Assembly: GCA_947625125.1 (NCBI GenBank)
Contig: CANQNF010000005.1
Span: 1-64,000, forward strand
Reading direction: 5' to 3'
From: an uncultured Clostridia bacterium
GTDB taxonomy: Bacteria; Bacillota; Clostridia; Oscillospirales; Ruminococcaceae
Length of the DNA: 64,000 nt
The notes beneath the pieces were generated by a model. That model had not been told where the DNA came from. It saw nothing but the letters and a program-made list of their open reading frames with translations, and did no database searches. How positions within the stretch are numbered: position 1 is the first letter of the stretch; each line of letters begins with the position of its first letter. Shown piece by piece: positions 28,739 to 37,221 of this stretch. Position numbers and translations under genes: made by a program.

Positions 28739-31318
28739 ATGAAAAAACGTGCTTCCCGCGACAACAGAATAGTCGCGTCCGCTGTCCTTATTATAATTAT
28801 TGCGGCCCTGTTTATCTTTGCATATGTGAGCATAAGAGCGGTCACAAAGGAACGCTCTCTCGGCAGGATGGAGGAGGGCGTAAAGACCGTTATCGAAGAG
28901 GTCTCGAACAAATTCAAGCGGGACAGCGAGCTTCTTAACGCCACTGCTGCCGTAATTTCCACCGCCGACAATTTCGACGTCGAAGAGACAAGGCGTATCA
29001 TCGAGCGCGTGTCGCCGCTTATGGACACCATGAGAATAAGGGTACTCCTGCCGGATAACCAGATTATCACCGCCACCGGCGAGCTCTACGACCAGGGCGA
29101 GGACAGCGCCATCGATTTTGCCAAGGAGGCAGCCCTTGGGGAGCACGTCTCGAACCGTGAGATAAGCACAAGCGGCAAATACGTTCTCAGGCACTATGTT
29201 CCCATTGTTCAGGACGGCGAGACTGCGGCCCTTTTGTACGGTATAACCATGCTCGACGAGCTTCCCGGGCTTTTGAACATCGACAATATCTACAACGCAA
29301 GCGCTAAAATTTACATAGTCGACACCCACAACGGCGATTTTTTGGTCGACACATGGCACAATACGCTCGGCAATCTGTCAGAATACAACAGCTCGAATCC
29401 CGGCAGAAGAACAAAGGGCATGAAGAACTGGGACGAATATGCCGAGGATATATTAAAGCTCGGCACGGGATATGTCATATACAGAACGCCGGACACCTCG
29501 GGCTGGCAGTATATGTACTATGCTCCGTCGGGAATAAACGAATGGTCCATCATCGTCGACGTGCCCGAAAGCGAGGCGTTCGCAAGCGTCTTTGCCGTAA
29601 GAAATATTTCTTTGGTGATAGGAATTATCCTTATAATTGCAATTGTGATTTATTATGTTGTCATCAGCCGCGAGTCAAAGCGCCTGACCGAGGACGCCGT
29701 AGAGAGGGCGGTCTTAGAGGAAAAGCTCAAGAAAGCGGAGGCAGCCGAGCGCGCAAAAACCACGTTTTTGTCGAACATGTCCCACGATATAAGAACGCCT
29801 ATGAACGCTATCATAGGCTTCACGACCCTCGCCGAGGCCAACATCGACAACACCCCGAGGGTCCAGGAATATCTCACTAAAATTTTGTCGTCGTCAAACC
29901 ATCTTCTCTCGCTCATCAACGACGTTTTGGATATGTCCCGCATCGAGTCGGGAAAACTGAACATCGACGAAAAGCCATGCACTATATCCGAGATCTTTAA
30001 GGATATGCGCAATATAATCCAGACTCAGATGGCCTCGAAGCAGCTCAATTTCTTCATGGACACTCTCGACGTAGTCGACGAGAGCATCTACTGCGACAAG
30101 CTGCATATAAATCAGGTGCTTTTGAATCTTTTGTCAAACGCCATAAAATTCACTCCCGCCGGCGGCTCTGTCTCTTTGATGATAAAGCAGAAACCCGGCG
30201 CGCCCAAGGGCTACGGCTCCTATGAGATTCGGGTCAAGGACACCGGCATCGGCATGTCCCAGGAATTTGCCAAGCACATCTTCGAGCCGTTTGAGCGCGA
30301 GAGAACATCCACCGTTTCCGGCGTTCAGGGCACCGGCCTCGGCATGGCGATAACTAAAAACATCGTTGACACCATGGGCGGAACGATAGACCTTGTCACC
30401 GAAAAGGACAAGGGCACCGAATTCATAATCAACTTCCAGTTCAGGCTTCAGGACGTCTCCAAGAAGCCGGAGACCGTGATAAAAGAGCTCTCCGGGGTCA
30501 GGGGCCTCGTCGTCGACGACAGCTTCCAGACCTGCGACAGCGTGACGAAGATGTTGACCCAGATCGGCATGAGGGCCGAGTGGACCATGCACGGCAAAGA
30601 AGCAGTTTTAAGGGCAAAGCAGGCCGTCGAGATGGGCGACGAATACTATGCATATATAATCGACTGGTCGCTTCCCGACTTAAGCGGCCTCGAGGTCGTC
30701 CGCCAGATACGCGCCCTCGTCGGCGAGCACATCCCGATAGTGATCGTCACGGCATACGACTGGACCGCCTTTGAGGAGGAGGCGAGACAGGCCGGAGTCA
30801 CGGCGTTTGTCAACAAGCCGATATTCCTCTCCGACCTAAGAGAGACCCTTATAAGCGCCCTCGGAAAGACCGAGCTTCCGAACGCCGTCCGAAAAGAGGA
30901 CGACCCGATAGAAAAGCTCAGGGGCAAGAGGCTTCTTTTGGTGGAGGACAACGAGCTCAACCGTGAGATAGCTCAGGAACTCCTTATCGAAAGCGGCTTC
31001 GAGGTCGATACCGCACAGGACGGCTCCGTCGCGGTGGATATGATGAAAAATTCGGCTCCCGGGTATTATTCCCTTATACTCATGGACGTGCAGATGCCCA
31101 TAATGAACGGCTACGACGCGGCAAGGGCGATAAGGGCTCTTGACAACAAGGAGCTTGCGTCGGTGCCGATAATAGCGATGACGGCGAACGCCTTTGACGA
31201 GGACCGCAAAAACGCCCTCGACAGCGGAATGAACGACCACGTCGCAAAGCCCATCAACATAAACAAGCTTTTGCAGGTGCTTGTCGCCTACCTCGCTGAC
31301 GACGCCGAAAACGGATAA
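28739..31318 (+). CDS. Hybrid sensor histidine kinase with two receiver domains
   Basis: 859 residues. Membrane helices at about 15-35 and 287-307 flank an extracellular sensor of about 250 residues (probable Cache type, inferred from size and position). Then come HisKA with the phosphorylated His349 (NMSHDIRTPMNAI), a HATPase domain (DTGIGMSQEF, GTGLGMAI), a first receiver (VVDDS, acceptor Asp in IIDWSLPD) and a second receiver (VEDNELNRE, acceptor in LMDVQMPIMNGYDA, Lys in HVAKP). No HPt or output regulator is encoded next to it. It starts after AAGGAGTCGAC and stands alone. Confidence 0.92.
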   Translation: MKKRASRDNRIVASAVLIIIIAALFIFAYVSIRAVTKERSLGRMEEGVKTVIEEVSNKFKRDSELLNATAAVISTADNFDVEETRRIIERVSPLMDTMRIRVLLPDNQIITATGELYDQGEDSAIDFAKEAALGEHVSNREISTSGKYVLRHYVPIVQDGETAALLYGITMLDELPGLLNIDNIYNASAKIYIVDTHNGDFLVDTWHNTLGNLSEYNSSNPGRRTKGMKNWDEYAEDILKLGTGYVIYRTPDTSGWQYMYYAPSGINEWSIIVDVPESEAFASVFAVRNISLVIGIILIIAIVIYYVVISRESKRLTEDAVERAVLEEKLKKAEAAERAKTTFLSNMSHDIRTPMNAIIGFTTLAEANIDNTPRVQEYLTKILSSSNHLLSLINDVLDMSRIESGKLNIDEKPCTISEIFKDMRNIIQTQMASKQLNFFMDTLDVVDESIYCDKLHINQVLLNLLSNAIKFTPAGGSVSLMIKQKPGAPKGYGSYEIRVKDTGIGMSQEFAKHIFEPFERERTSTVSGVQGTGLGMAITKNIVDTMGGTIDLVTEKDKGTEFIINFQFRLQDVSKKPETVIKELSGVRGLVVDDSFQTCDSVTKMLTQIGMRAEWTMHGKEAVLRAKQAVEMGDEYYAYIIDWSLPDLSGLEVVRQIRALVGEHIPIVIVTAYDWTAFEEEARQAGVTAFVNKPIFLSDLRETLISALGKTELPNAVRKEDDPIEKLRGKRLLLVEDNELNREIAQELLIESGFEVDTAQDGSVAVDMMKNSAPGYYSLILMDVQMPIMNGYDAARAIRALDNKELASVPIIAMTANAFDEDRKNALDSGMNDHVAKPININKLLQVLVAYLADDAENG

Positions 31319-31328
31319 GGGCCTCACG

Positions 31329-31496
31329 ACCCGCGGCCGCGCCCGACCTCCTGCGGGGAGCCCCGACCCGGCCTGCGGCCGGGTCCGACGGCTTCGCCGT
31401 CGGGCTCGCATGCGCGAGCCGGGGCTCCGCCCCCGCCGCTTTCGGCAGCCCGCAAGCGCCCGCCATCCCGACCAGCCCCGTACGCGGCCCGCGGGT
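31329..31496. repeat. GC-rich three-arm cruciform element 1
   Basis: Outer stem ACCCGCGGCCGCG (31329-31341) with CGCGGCCCGCGGGT (31483-31496). Inner stem GGAGCCCCG (31357-31365) with CGGGGCTCC (31420-31428). Between the inner strands are three perfect hairpins at 31366-31384, 31385-31403 (CCGACGGC-TTC-GCCGTCGG) and 31404-31419. The base composition is far above its surroundings. It lies directly after the kinase stop. A second element with the same plan is at 34657-34795. No protein is supported here. Confidence 0.85.
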
Positions 31497-31590
31497 TTTG
31501 CCGTATTCATGCTGTTTTTCGAGCATTCAAATCTGTCGCGTAGGCGACTCCTTGAAATTCCGACATCTGATTTCTGACTTCTGATTTCTA

Positions 31591-31626
31591 AAAGAGCCCA
31601 CTCCTTGAAAAAGAGCGGGCCTTTCT
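31591..31626 (-). terminator. Terminator of the XRE regulator gene
   Basis: Minus strand GCCCGCTC pairs with GAGTGGGC, followed by TCTTTT. Confidence 0.7.
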
Positions 31627-32448
31627 TTATTCCCCGACCGATTTCCGAAACTCCTTGAGCGCATCGGGAGCATGATCCCCGACCCTCTCAAACATCTCCT
31701 CCGGCGGGTTCGTTATCTTCGACGCCTCGTAATCGATCTCCATGCTGTTAAAAATCGGCTTGGATTTCCCGCCCTCGGTATAATACCCGACGGTAAAGAG
31801 CCTCGTCCTGCCGTCTTTGACGTCGGCATACGGCAGTATCAGATACGGCCCCGTCCCAGACAGTCCCGCGCCCTCCTTGCAGATGCCCTGACCCCAACTC
31901 ATTAGCGCCTGATAGGCAAGCGACGGCGCTTTGGCAGGCCCGAAAACCGAATCGCATATCATCTCCGGGCTTGAAAGATACGCTCCACTGTCGCTGAGAA
32001 AAATGCCGCGGCTCGGGTCCCCGTCGATTATCACGGGCGGGGTGAACGTGAGGCTTATTTCGGGCAGGAAACTTTTTCGGAGTTCGCTCCCCAAAAACAC
32101 CGTCAAAACGACAGCCGTGACTGCTATAGCGAAAATCGCCAGGGCCTTTAAAGCAGTTTTTTTACGACCCGCTTCCGCAATTCCCACGGCTCCCGCTATA
32201 GCTTCGTCAGCGGCGGCGGCGCTTAAGCTGTCACCTGTGAGCCTTTCCGATTTCATCAGCTCGACAATGCTTAAATCAAGCGCCTCCGCAAGCGGTTCGA
32301 GGGAGCTTATATCGGGAAATCCCGAGGCAGTCTCCCACCGTGAAACGGCCTTGTTCGTCACGCCGATTTTCTTGGCAAGCTGCTCCTGTGTAAGCCCGAG
32401 GGCTTTTCTTTGTTCGGAGATAAATGCTCCGAATTTTTTTGCGTCCAT
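31627..32448 (-). CDS. XRE-family regulator with membrane segment and extracellular domain
   Basis: The 273 residues begin with a Cro/CI-type helix-turn-helix (about 5-60, ALGLTQEQLAKKIGVTNKAVSRWE), then a linker, one membrane helix (about 100-120, ALAIFAIAVTAVVLTVFLG) and an outer domain of about 150 residues with no known family. Such one-component membrane regulators link an outside signal directly to DNA binding. The start at 32448 follows GGAGGTG. An upstream in-frame reading to 32472 has no ribosome site. The target genes are not evident. Confidence 0.85.
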   Translation of the reverse strand: MDAKKFGAFISEQRKALGLTQEQLAKKIGVTNKAVSRWETASGFPDISSLEPLAEALDLSIVELMKSERLTGDSLSAAAADEAIAGAVGIAEAGRKKTALKALAIFAIAVTAVVLTVFLGSELRKSFLPEISLTFTPPVIIDGDPSRGIFLSDSGAYLSSPEMICDSVFGPAKAPSLAYQALMSWGQGICKEGAGLSGTGPYLILPYADVKDGRTRLFTVGYYTEGGKSKPIFNSMEIDYEASKITNPPEEMFERVGDHAPDALKEFRKSVGE

Positions 32449-32537
32449 ATTAAAAACACCTCCTGATCCCATGGTAGCCCCAAGCGTTCAAAAAGTCAAC
32501 CCATGATTTGAAGAACCGTCTCCACGCAGCATGGAAT

Positions 32538-32921
32538 TCACTCCGAAAGTCCGTTCTCAAGCCGGTTTATGCGCTCTATCGGGAAATTGTCTTCAATATC
32601 GATAATGTTAAACATACTCGGCTTAAGCTCGGAAAGCCCCGTTAAGGACATGAATTCCTCCACCGCCCTTGAGTCGATGTTTATGACGCCTCGTCCGGCC
32701 GGGTGGCGGTTCGACTCCGACTTTTTTATTCCGGATATCCAGTATTCCTCGCCGGTCTCAACATCATAAAAATTTGCGCCGTTACCCACGGATTTCCTGA
32801 AAGCTCGGCCGTTGAAATACACCGTCCTCATCGTCCTCGACGCTTTGACATACCCTATCCACGCCGGCCCGTCGTCGTTATAGCCCGTTTTCAGCTCGAT
32901 ATACATGATTTTTGAGATCAT
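32538..32921 (-). CDS. Hypothetical protein, 127 aa
   Basis: A conserved-looking small protein with no assigned function. It contains MYIELKTGYNDDGPAWIGYVKASRTMRTVYFNGRAF, YDVETGEEYWISGIKKSESNRH and GVINIDSRAVEEFMSLTG. I remember similar sequences in gut bacteria annotated as hypothetical, but cannot name a Pfam domain. It has no signal or membrane segment. The ATG at 32921 sits close behind AAAGGAGG. It follows the terminator of the isomerase gene. Confidence 0.7.
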   Translation of the reverse strand: MISKIMYIELKTGYNDDGPAWIGYVKASRTMRTVYFNGRAFRKSVGNGANFYDVETGEEYWISGIKKSESNRHPAGRGVINIDSRAVEEFMSLTGLSELKPSMFNIIDIEDNFPIERINRLENGLSE

Positions 32922-32952
32922 AAATCCTCCTTTCAAAGCGCCATTTTATGCT

Positions 32953-32985
32953 TTAAAAATCCCCGGCCTGTTTAAGACCGGGGAT
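32953..32985 (-). terminator. Terminator of the isomerase gene
   Basis: Minus strand ATCCCCGG pairs with CCGGGGAT, followed by TTTTTAAAG. Confidence 0.85.
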
Positions 32986-33005
32986 AGATCATGCTTGATT
33001 TTTTA

Positions 33006-34481
33006 TCAGGCAAACGGGTTCTCGCCCTTGTAGAGCACGCCGGCGGGCTGGTTGTAAGCAATATCCTTTACGCCGAGGTACTTAAAGACCTCGAACATCG
33101 CCTTGCCGCAGTGAGCGAACGCGACGGCGCCGTGGTGAGGATATCTCTTCTTGATGAGGACGTGGCGGTAGAATCTGCCCATCTCGGGGATGGCGAAGAT
33201 GCCGATGCCGCCGAACGAACGGGTCGGAACAGGAAGAACCTCGCCCTCGGCAATGTAGGAGCGAAGCTTGCCCTCGGAGTCGCATTGTAGCCTGTAGAAC
33301 GTGATCTCGGAGGCGGCGATATCGCCCTCAAGAGTACCTCTGGTGAAGTCGGGCTCGGAACCGGCAGGCTCAAGAAGTCTGTGCTGGATGAGCTGATACT
33401 TAACGGCACGGGTGTCGCACATCTTGCATTCGGGGGTGTTGCCGCAGTGGAAGCCCATGAACGTATCGGTGAGTTTGTAATCGAACTTGCCCTTGATATC
33501 CTCGTCGTAGATGTATCTCGGAACGGAGTTGTTGATATCAAGAAGAGTTACGGCGTCGCCGGTTACGCATGCTCCGATATATTCGGAGAGAGCGCCGTAG
33601 ATATCGACCTCGCAGGATACGGGAATTCCGCGGCTTGCAAGACGGGAGTTGACGTAGCAGGGCTCAAAGCCGAACTGCTCCGGGAACGCCGGCCAGCACT
33701 TGTCCGCAAAGGCGACATACTTTCTTGCGCCCTTGTGGGCCTCGGCCCAGTCAAGAAGAGTGAGCTCGAACTGAGCCATTCTCTCCAAAAGCTCGGGATA
33801 GTATCTTCCCTCGCCCATCTCCTTTGCCATATCCTCGCAGACCTCTTTTATCCTCGGGTCGCCGGCATGGGCTTTATAGGAGACGAGGAGATCGAGCTCC
33901 GAGTTTTCCTCGATCTCTACGCCAAGCTCGTAAAGGCCCTTGATGGGGGCGTTGCAGGCGAAGAAGTCCTGAGGACGGGGACCGAAAGTGATGATCTTAA
34001 GATTCTTGACGCCGATGACGGCTCTTGCGATAGGAACGAATTCCTTGATCATATCGGCGCATTCCTCGGCGGTGCCTACGGGATAATCGGGAATGTAGGC
34101 GTTGAGATGGCGCATGCCTAAGTTGTAGGAGCAGTTGAGCATACCGCAATATGCGTCGCCTCTGCCGTTGATCATATCGCCGTCGCCCTCAGCGGCAGCG
34201 ACGTACATGACAGGGCCGTCAAAATGCTTGCAGATAAGGGTCTCGGGGGTCTCGGGACCGAAGTTTCCGAGGAATACGACGAGGGCATTCACGCCGGCGC
34301 TTCTGACCTCTTCGACAGCCTTTAAGGCGTCCTTTTCGTTTTCAACGGTTATTTTGCAGTTGTAGATGCCGTCGCCGTATGCTTTGACGATTGCCTCACG
34401 GCGGGCAGTTGAGAGAGCTATCGGGAAACAGTCTCTCGAGACGGCAATAATGCCGAGCTTTACTTCAGGGATGTTTACCAT
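33006..34481 (-). CDS. L-fucose/L-arabinose isomerase family protein
   Basis: A 491-residue protein of the L-fucose/arabinose isomerase-like superfamily, which interconverts an aldose and a ketose using a divalent metal. Features include NALVVFLGNFGPETPE in the N-terminal domain, CWPAFPEQFGFEPCYVNSRLASRGIPVSCEVDIYG in the centre with probable metal-binding acids, FMGFHCGNTPECKM, and a C-terminal FAHCGKAMFEVFKYLG with a conserved His. The exact sugar cannot be assigned. It starts after GCGGAGG and has a strong promoter. No transporter or kinase gene is adjacent. Confidence 0.8.
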   Translation of the reverse strand: MVNIPEVKLGIIAVSRDCFPIALSTARREAIVKAYGDGIYNCKITVENEKDALKAVEEVRSAGVNALVVFLGNFGPETPETLICKHFDGPVMYVAAAEGDGDMINGRGDAYCGMLNCSYNLGMRHLNAYIPDYPVGTAEECADMIKEFVPIARAVIGVKNLKIITFGPRPQDFFACNAPIKGLYELGVEIEENSELDLLVSYKAHAGDPRIKEVCEDMAKEMGEGRYYPELLERMAQFELTLLDWAEAHKGARKYVAFADKCWPAFPEQFGFEPCYVNSRLASRGIPVSCEVDIYGALSEYIGACVTGDAVTLLDINNSVPRYIYDEDIKGKFDYKLTDTFMGFHCGNTPECKMCDTRAVKYQLIQHRLLEPAGSEPDFTRGTLEGDIAASEITFYRLQCDSEGKLRSYIAEGEVLPVPTRSFGGIGIFAIPEMGRFYRHVLIKKRYPHHGAVAFAHCGKAMFEVFKYLGVKDIAYNQPAGVLYKGENPFA

Positions 34482-34553
34482 GTTATGTACCTCCGCTTAT
34501 AGAAATTAGAGAATGGAAGATAGAGAAAAGTGCTCCAAGCTTCATTCCCTTAT

Positions 34554-34582
34554 ATTATACAATATTTATGACGGGATTTCAA
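34554..34582 (-). promoter_or_regulatory. Promoter of the isomerase gene
   Basis: Minus strand TTGAAA (34577-34582), 17-bp spacer, TATAAT (34554-34559). Confidence 0.75.
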
Positions 34583-34656
34583 TAGGTTTTGTTAATTTTT
34601 CAGTAAAAAATTTATTTTCATCAAAAATCGGACCAAGCCGTGCAAGCCCGCCGCCC

Positions 34657-34795
34657 GCATGCCTGCGCGCCCGCCCCTGCGAAGCCCCGCCCGCCTCCTT
34701 TAGGAGGCGGCCCCCGGGAGCTTACGCTCCCGGGGCGTCCCCTCACGCTTCGCGTGAGGGGACCGGGGCTTCGCGGGTCGGCTTCGCAGGCATGC
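34657..34795. repeat. GC-rich three-arm cruciform element 2
   Basis: Outer stem GCATGCCTGCG (34657-34667) with CGCAGGCATGC (34785-34795). Inner stem GCGAAGCCCCG (34679-34689) with CGGGGCTTCGC (34764-34774). Three perfect hairpins lie inside: 34691-34710 (CCGCCTCCTT/ AGGAGGCGG), 34712-34735 (CCCCGGGAG arms) and 34739-34761 (CCCCTCACGC arms). It shares the architecture of the element at 31.3 kb with almost wholly different arm sequences. Confidence 0.85.
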
Positions 34796-34872
34796 TAAAG
34801 TCACGTTATCGTTCCCGCCGGCATATTTTATCATATCCAAAGCTATATTATACCGTCTAAGAGGTGAGCATC

Positions 34873-35094
34873 TTGACATATACGCTGATTTCGGTTTCGT
34901 CGGTGACATACGCAATGAAATCAAAGACAGTCTTAAACAACCTCGGCCACTACTGCGAGATAGAGCGCCAGGAAAAAAACTCCCGCACGGGCTGCGGCTA
35001 CCTTATAAGAATAAAGGACGACCCGTCGGTGATAGTGCCTATCCTTGAGCGAAACGGGATAAGGGTCAGAGAAAGAAAGACCGTTGAGAGGTGA
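34873..35094 (+). CDS. DUF3343 (putative Se/S carrier-like) protein
   Basis: A protein of about 73 residues with the DUF3343 pattern: an initial beta strand, SSVTYAMKSKTVLNNLG, a central RTGCGYLIRI with the single conserved Cys, and IVPILERNGIRVRE. Family members are proposed sulfur or selenium carriers acting with cysteine desulfurases. Here the stop codon lies 5 bp before the start of such a desulfurase. I prefer TTG at 34873 after AGGTG. GTG at 34864 is an alternative. Confidence 0.8.
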   Translation: MTYTLISVSSVTYAMKSKTVLNNLGHYCEIERQEKNSRTGCGYLIRIKDDPSVIVPILERNGIRVRERKTVER

Positions 35095-35098
35095 GAAT

Positions 35099-36235
35099 AT
35101 GAAGCAGGTATATTTTGACAATGCAGCTACAACGTACCCGAAACCCCCGAGCGTTTCGGAGGCGGTGAAGTCGGCAGTCGTAAAATACGGCGGGAATCCG
35201 GGCAGGGGAGGCCACGCCTATTCGATGAACGCCGCCGAAATGGTCTATTCAGTCCGTGAAAAAGCTGCCGCATTTTTCGGCGCAGAGCCCGAGAACACGG
35301 CGTTTACCTTAAACTGCACCCACAGCCTCAACCTTGCTATAAAGGGCATAGTCCGTCCCGGCGAGAGAATGGTGATTTCGTCCATGGAGCATAACGCCGT
35401 GGCGCGTCCCTCCTATGCCCTGTCAAAGCAGGGCGTGAGGGTAGACGTCGCGAAAATCGGCCGCACCGACTCCGAGACCGTCTCGAATTTTAAGCAGCTC
35501 ATCGGCCCCGACGTGAGTCTTGTGGTCTGCACGGCCGCCTCAAACGTCACCGGCCGCCTGAACCCGATACGGGAGATCGCGGACATCTGCCGAAAAAGCG
35601 GGGTATGCTTTATCGTCGATGGCGCGCAGGCCTGCGGAGTCGTCCCGCTTAAGCTCTCTGACGGCATGAATTTTATCTGCACCGCCGGTCACAAGGGCCT
35701 CTACGGCCCCACCGGAACGGGGCTTTTGGTCTCGGACGGAAAATACTCCTTAAGGACTATTATCGAGGGCGGCACGGGCGCCACATCGGCAGAGCTTGAA
35801 CAGACGGGCTTCATGCCGGAAAGGCTTGAAAGCGGGACCTTAAACACCGTGGGCATAGCCGGCCTCGGAGCCGGAATAAGCTATGTAAATTCCGTCGGGA
35901 TGGATTATATAAAGTCCCATGAGAACGAACTGTCAGGCATGTTTCTTGACGGCATATCGGGCCTCCCCGATATAAAAATCTACCGAGACGGCGAAAAATT
36001 CGTCCCGACGGTAGCGTTCAATTTGGCAGGTATTCCGTCCGAAAGGCTTGCCGGAGCTTTGTCCGAGGGCGGATTTGCATTAAGGGGCGGGCTTCAGTGC
36101 GCATATCTTGCACATCGTTCCCTCGGAACTCTGCCGGACGGGGCGGTGAGATTCTCCCCGTCGGTGTTCAGTTCGGCAAAGGACGTCCTGCTCCTAATAA
36201 ATTATCTGAAAAAAATTTGCAAAACAGGGCTTTAG
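35099..36235 (+). CDS. Cysteine desulfurase family protein (class V aminotransferase)
   Basis: A PLP enzyme of 378 residues: VYFDNAATTYPKPPSV at the N-terminus, SMEHNAVARP, VDGAQACGV, the PLP lysine in CTAGHKGLYGPTG and the active-site Cys in LQCAYLAHRSLGTLP. It is distinct from the IscS copy at 13.6 kb. Coupling to DUF3343 suggests persulfide or selenide transfer to that small carrier, for example in selenium metabolism. No selD or other selenium genes lie in the window. The ATG at 35099 follows AGGTGAG. Confidence 0.9.
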   Translation: MKQVYFDNAATTYPKPPSVSEAVKSAVVKYGGNPGRGGHAYSMNAAEMVYSVREKAAAFFGAEPENTAFTLNCTHSLNLAIKGIVRPGERMVISSMEHNAVARPSYALSKQGVRVDVAKIGRTDSETVSNFKQLIGPDVSLVVCTAASNVTGRLNPIREIADICRKSGVCFIVDGAQACGVVPLKLSDGMNFICTAGHKGLYGPTGTGLLVSDGKYSLRTIIEGGTGATSAELEQTGFMPERLESGTLNTVGIAGLGAGISYVNSVGMDYIKSHENELSGMFLDGISGLPDIKIYRDGEKFVPTVAFNLAGIPSERLAGALSEGGFALRGGLQCAYLAHRSLGTLPDGAVRFSPSVFSSAKDVLLLINYLKKICKTGL

Positions 36236-36239
36236 CCTA

Positions 36240-36268
36240 TTGAAATTTTGCGCGGTTTCTGCTAAAAT
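36240..36268 (+). promoter_or_regulatory. Promoter of cdaA-cdaR
   Basis: TTGAAA (36240-36245), 17-bp spacer, TAAAAT (36263-36268). Confidence 0.65.
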
Positions 36269-36309
36269 AAAATAGATTAAAAGCAGATTCGGAAGGAGAG
36301 ATCGCGCAA

Positions 36310-37221
36310 GTGATGTATTTGGACAGAGCCCTTGAATATCTCGCAGATTTTTCGTCGAGAATTTTAAGCGTCGTCGCCACGATACAGATAACGGACATAA
36401 TCGACATGGCGCTGATGGCGTATATACTTTACAAAGGCATAAAGATAATACGCGAGACCAAGGCCCAGCAGCTTATCGTCGGCATAATCATCATGCTCGC
36501 GGTCTACGGCCTTTCGGTCGTTCTTAAACTCAAGGTCATGACTTATCTCTTCGGCAACTTCTTCCAGGTCGGCTTGATAGCGATAGTCGTCGTATTCCAG
36601 CCAGAGCTGAGGCGAGTGCTCGAAAGGGTCGGACGAACGAACGTCAAAACGGTATTCAACCCCGGCACCCGCGACGAGGACCTTACCCAGAAGTGGGAAA
36701 GAACTATAGAAGTCATCGGCGAAGCGGCTAAGCAGCTCTCCGACACGGCGACCGGCGCCCTTATCGTCATTGAACAGACAAACAAGCTCGGCGAGCAGGT
36801 CGAGACGGGAACGGTCCTCGACTGCATACCCTCGGTCGCGACTCTCGGCACCATCTTCTTCCCCAAGACCCCCCTGCACGACGGAGCCGTTATAATCCGC
36901 GACGCGATGATACACGCCGCCGGATGCTTCCTGCCGACCCCTCAGAAAGAGGATAGGATAAATAAACAGCTCGGCTCCCGCCACCGTGCCGCAATAGGCA
37001 TGAGCGAGACCTCCGACGCCATAATAATCGTCGTCTCGGAGGAGACGGGCACCATCTCGATAGCCGAGAACGGCGAACTAACGAGGGGCTATACCAAGGA
37101 AAGGCTTACAGATTATCTCAGACAGCGCATATTGCACGACGCCTCCCGCGAGGTAAACATCACGGGGATCCTGAAATACGGAAAGGAGCTCATAAATGGC
37201 AGGAAAAAGAGTGAAAAGTAA
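36310..37221 (+). CDS. cdaA: Diadenylate cyclase CdaA
   Basis: A membrane enzyme that makes cyclic di-AMP from two ATP, controlling potassium and osmotic balance. The 303 residues have three N-terminal membrane helices (about 25-100) and a DAC domain with the motifs LHDGAVII and GSRHRAAIG that bind ATP and metal. It is preceded by GGAAGGAG. Its last 26 bases overlap cdaR, the standard pairing. Confidence 0.96.
   Translation: MMYLDRALEYLADFSSRILSVVATIQITDIIDMALMAYILYKGIKIIRETKAQQLIVGIIIMLAVYGLSVVLKLKVMTYLFGNFFQVGLIAIVVVFQPELRRVLERVGRTNVKTVFNPGTRDEDLTQKWERTIEVIGEAAKQLSDTATGALIVIEQTNKLGEQVETGTVLDCIPSVATLGTIFFPKTPLHDGAVIIRDAMIHAAGCFLPTPQKEDRINKQLGSRHRAAIGMSETSDAIIIVVSEETGTISIAENGELTRGYTKERLTDYLRQRILHDASREVNITGILKYGKELINGRKKSEK

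Noticed and set aside
31254-31577. Open frames in the GC-rich region after the first kinase
   Set aside because: They arise from the cruciform's base composition. Residues are Arg/Pro/Ala-rich without any domain.
33381-34121. Plus-strand open frame opposite the isomerase
   Set aside because: The isomerase is complete with promoter and terminator on the minus strand. The opposite frame has no supporting signals.
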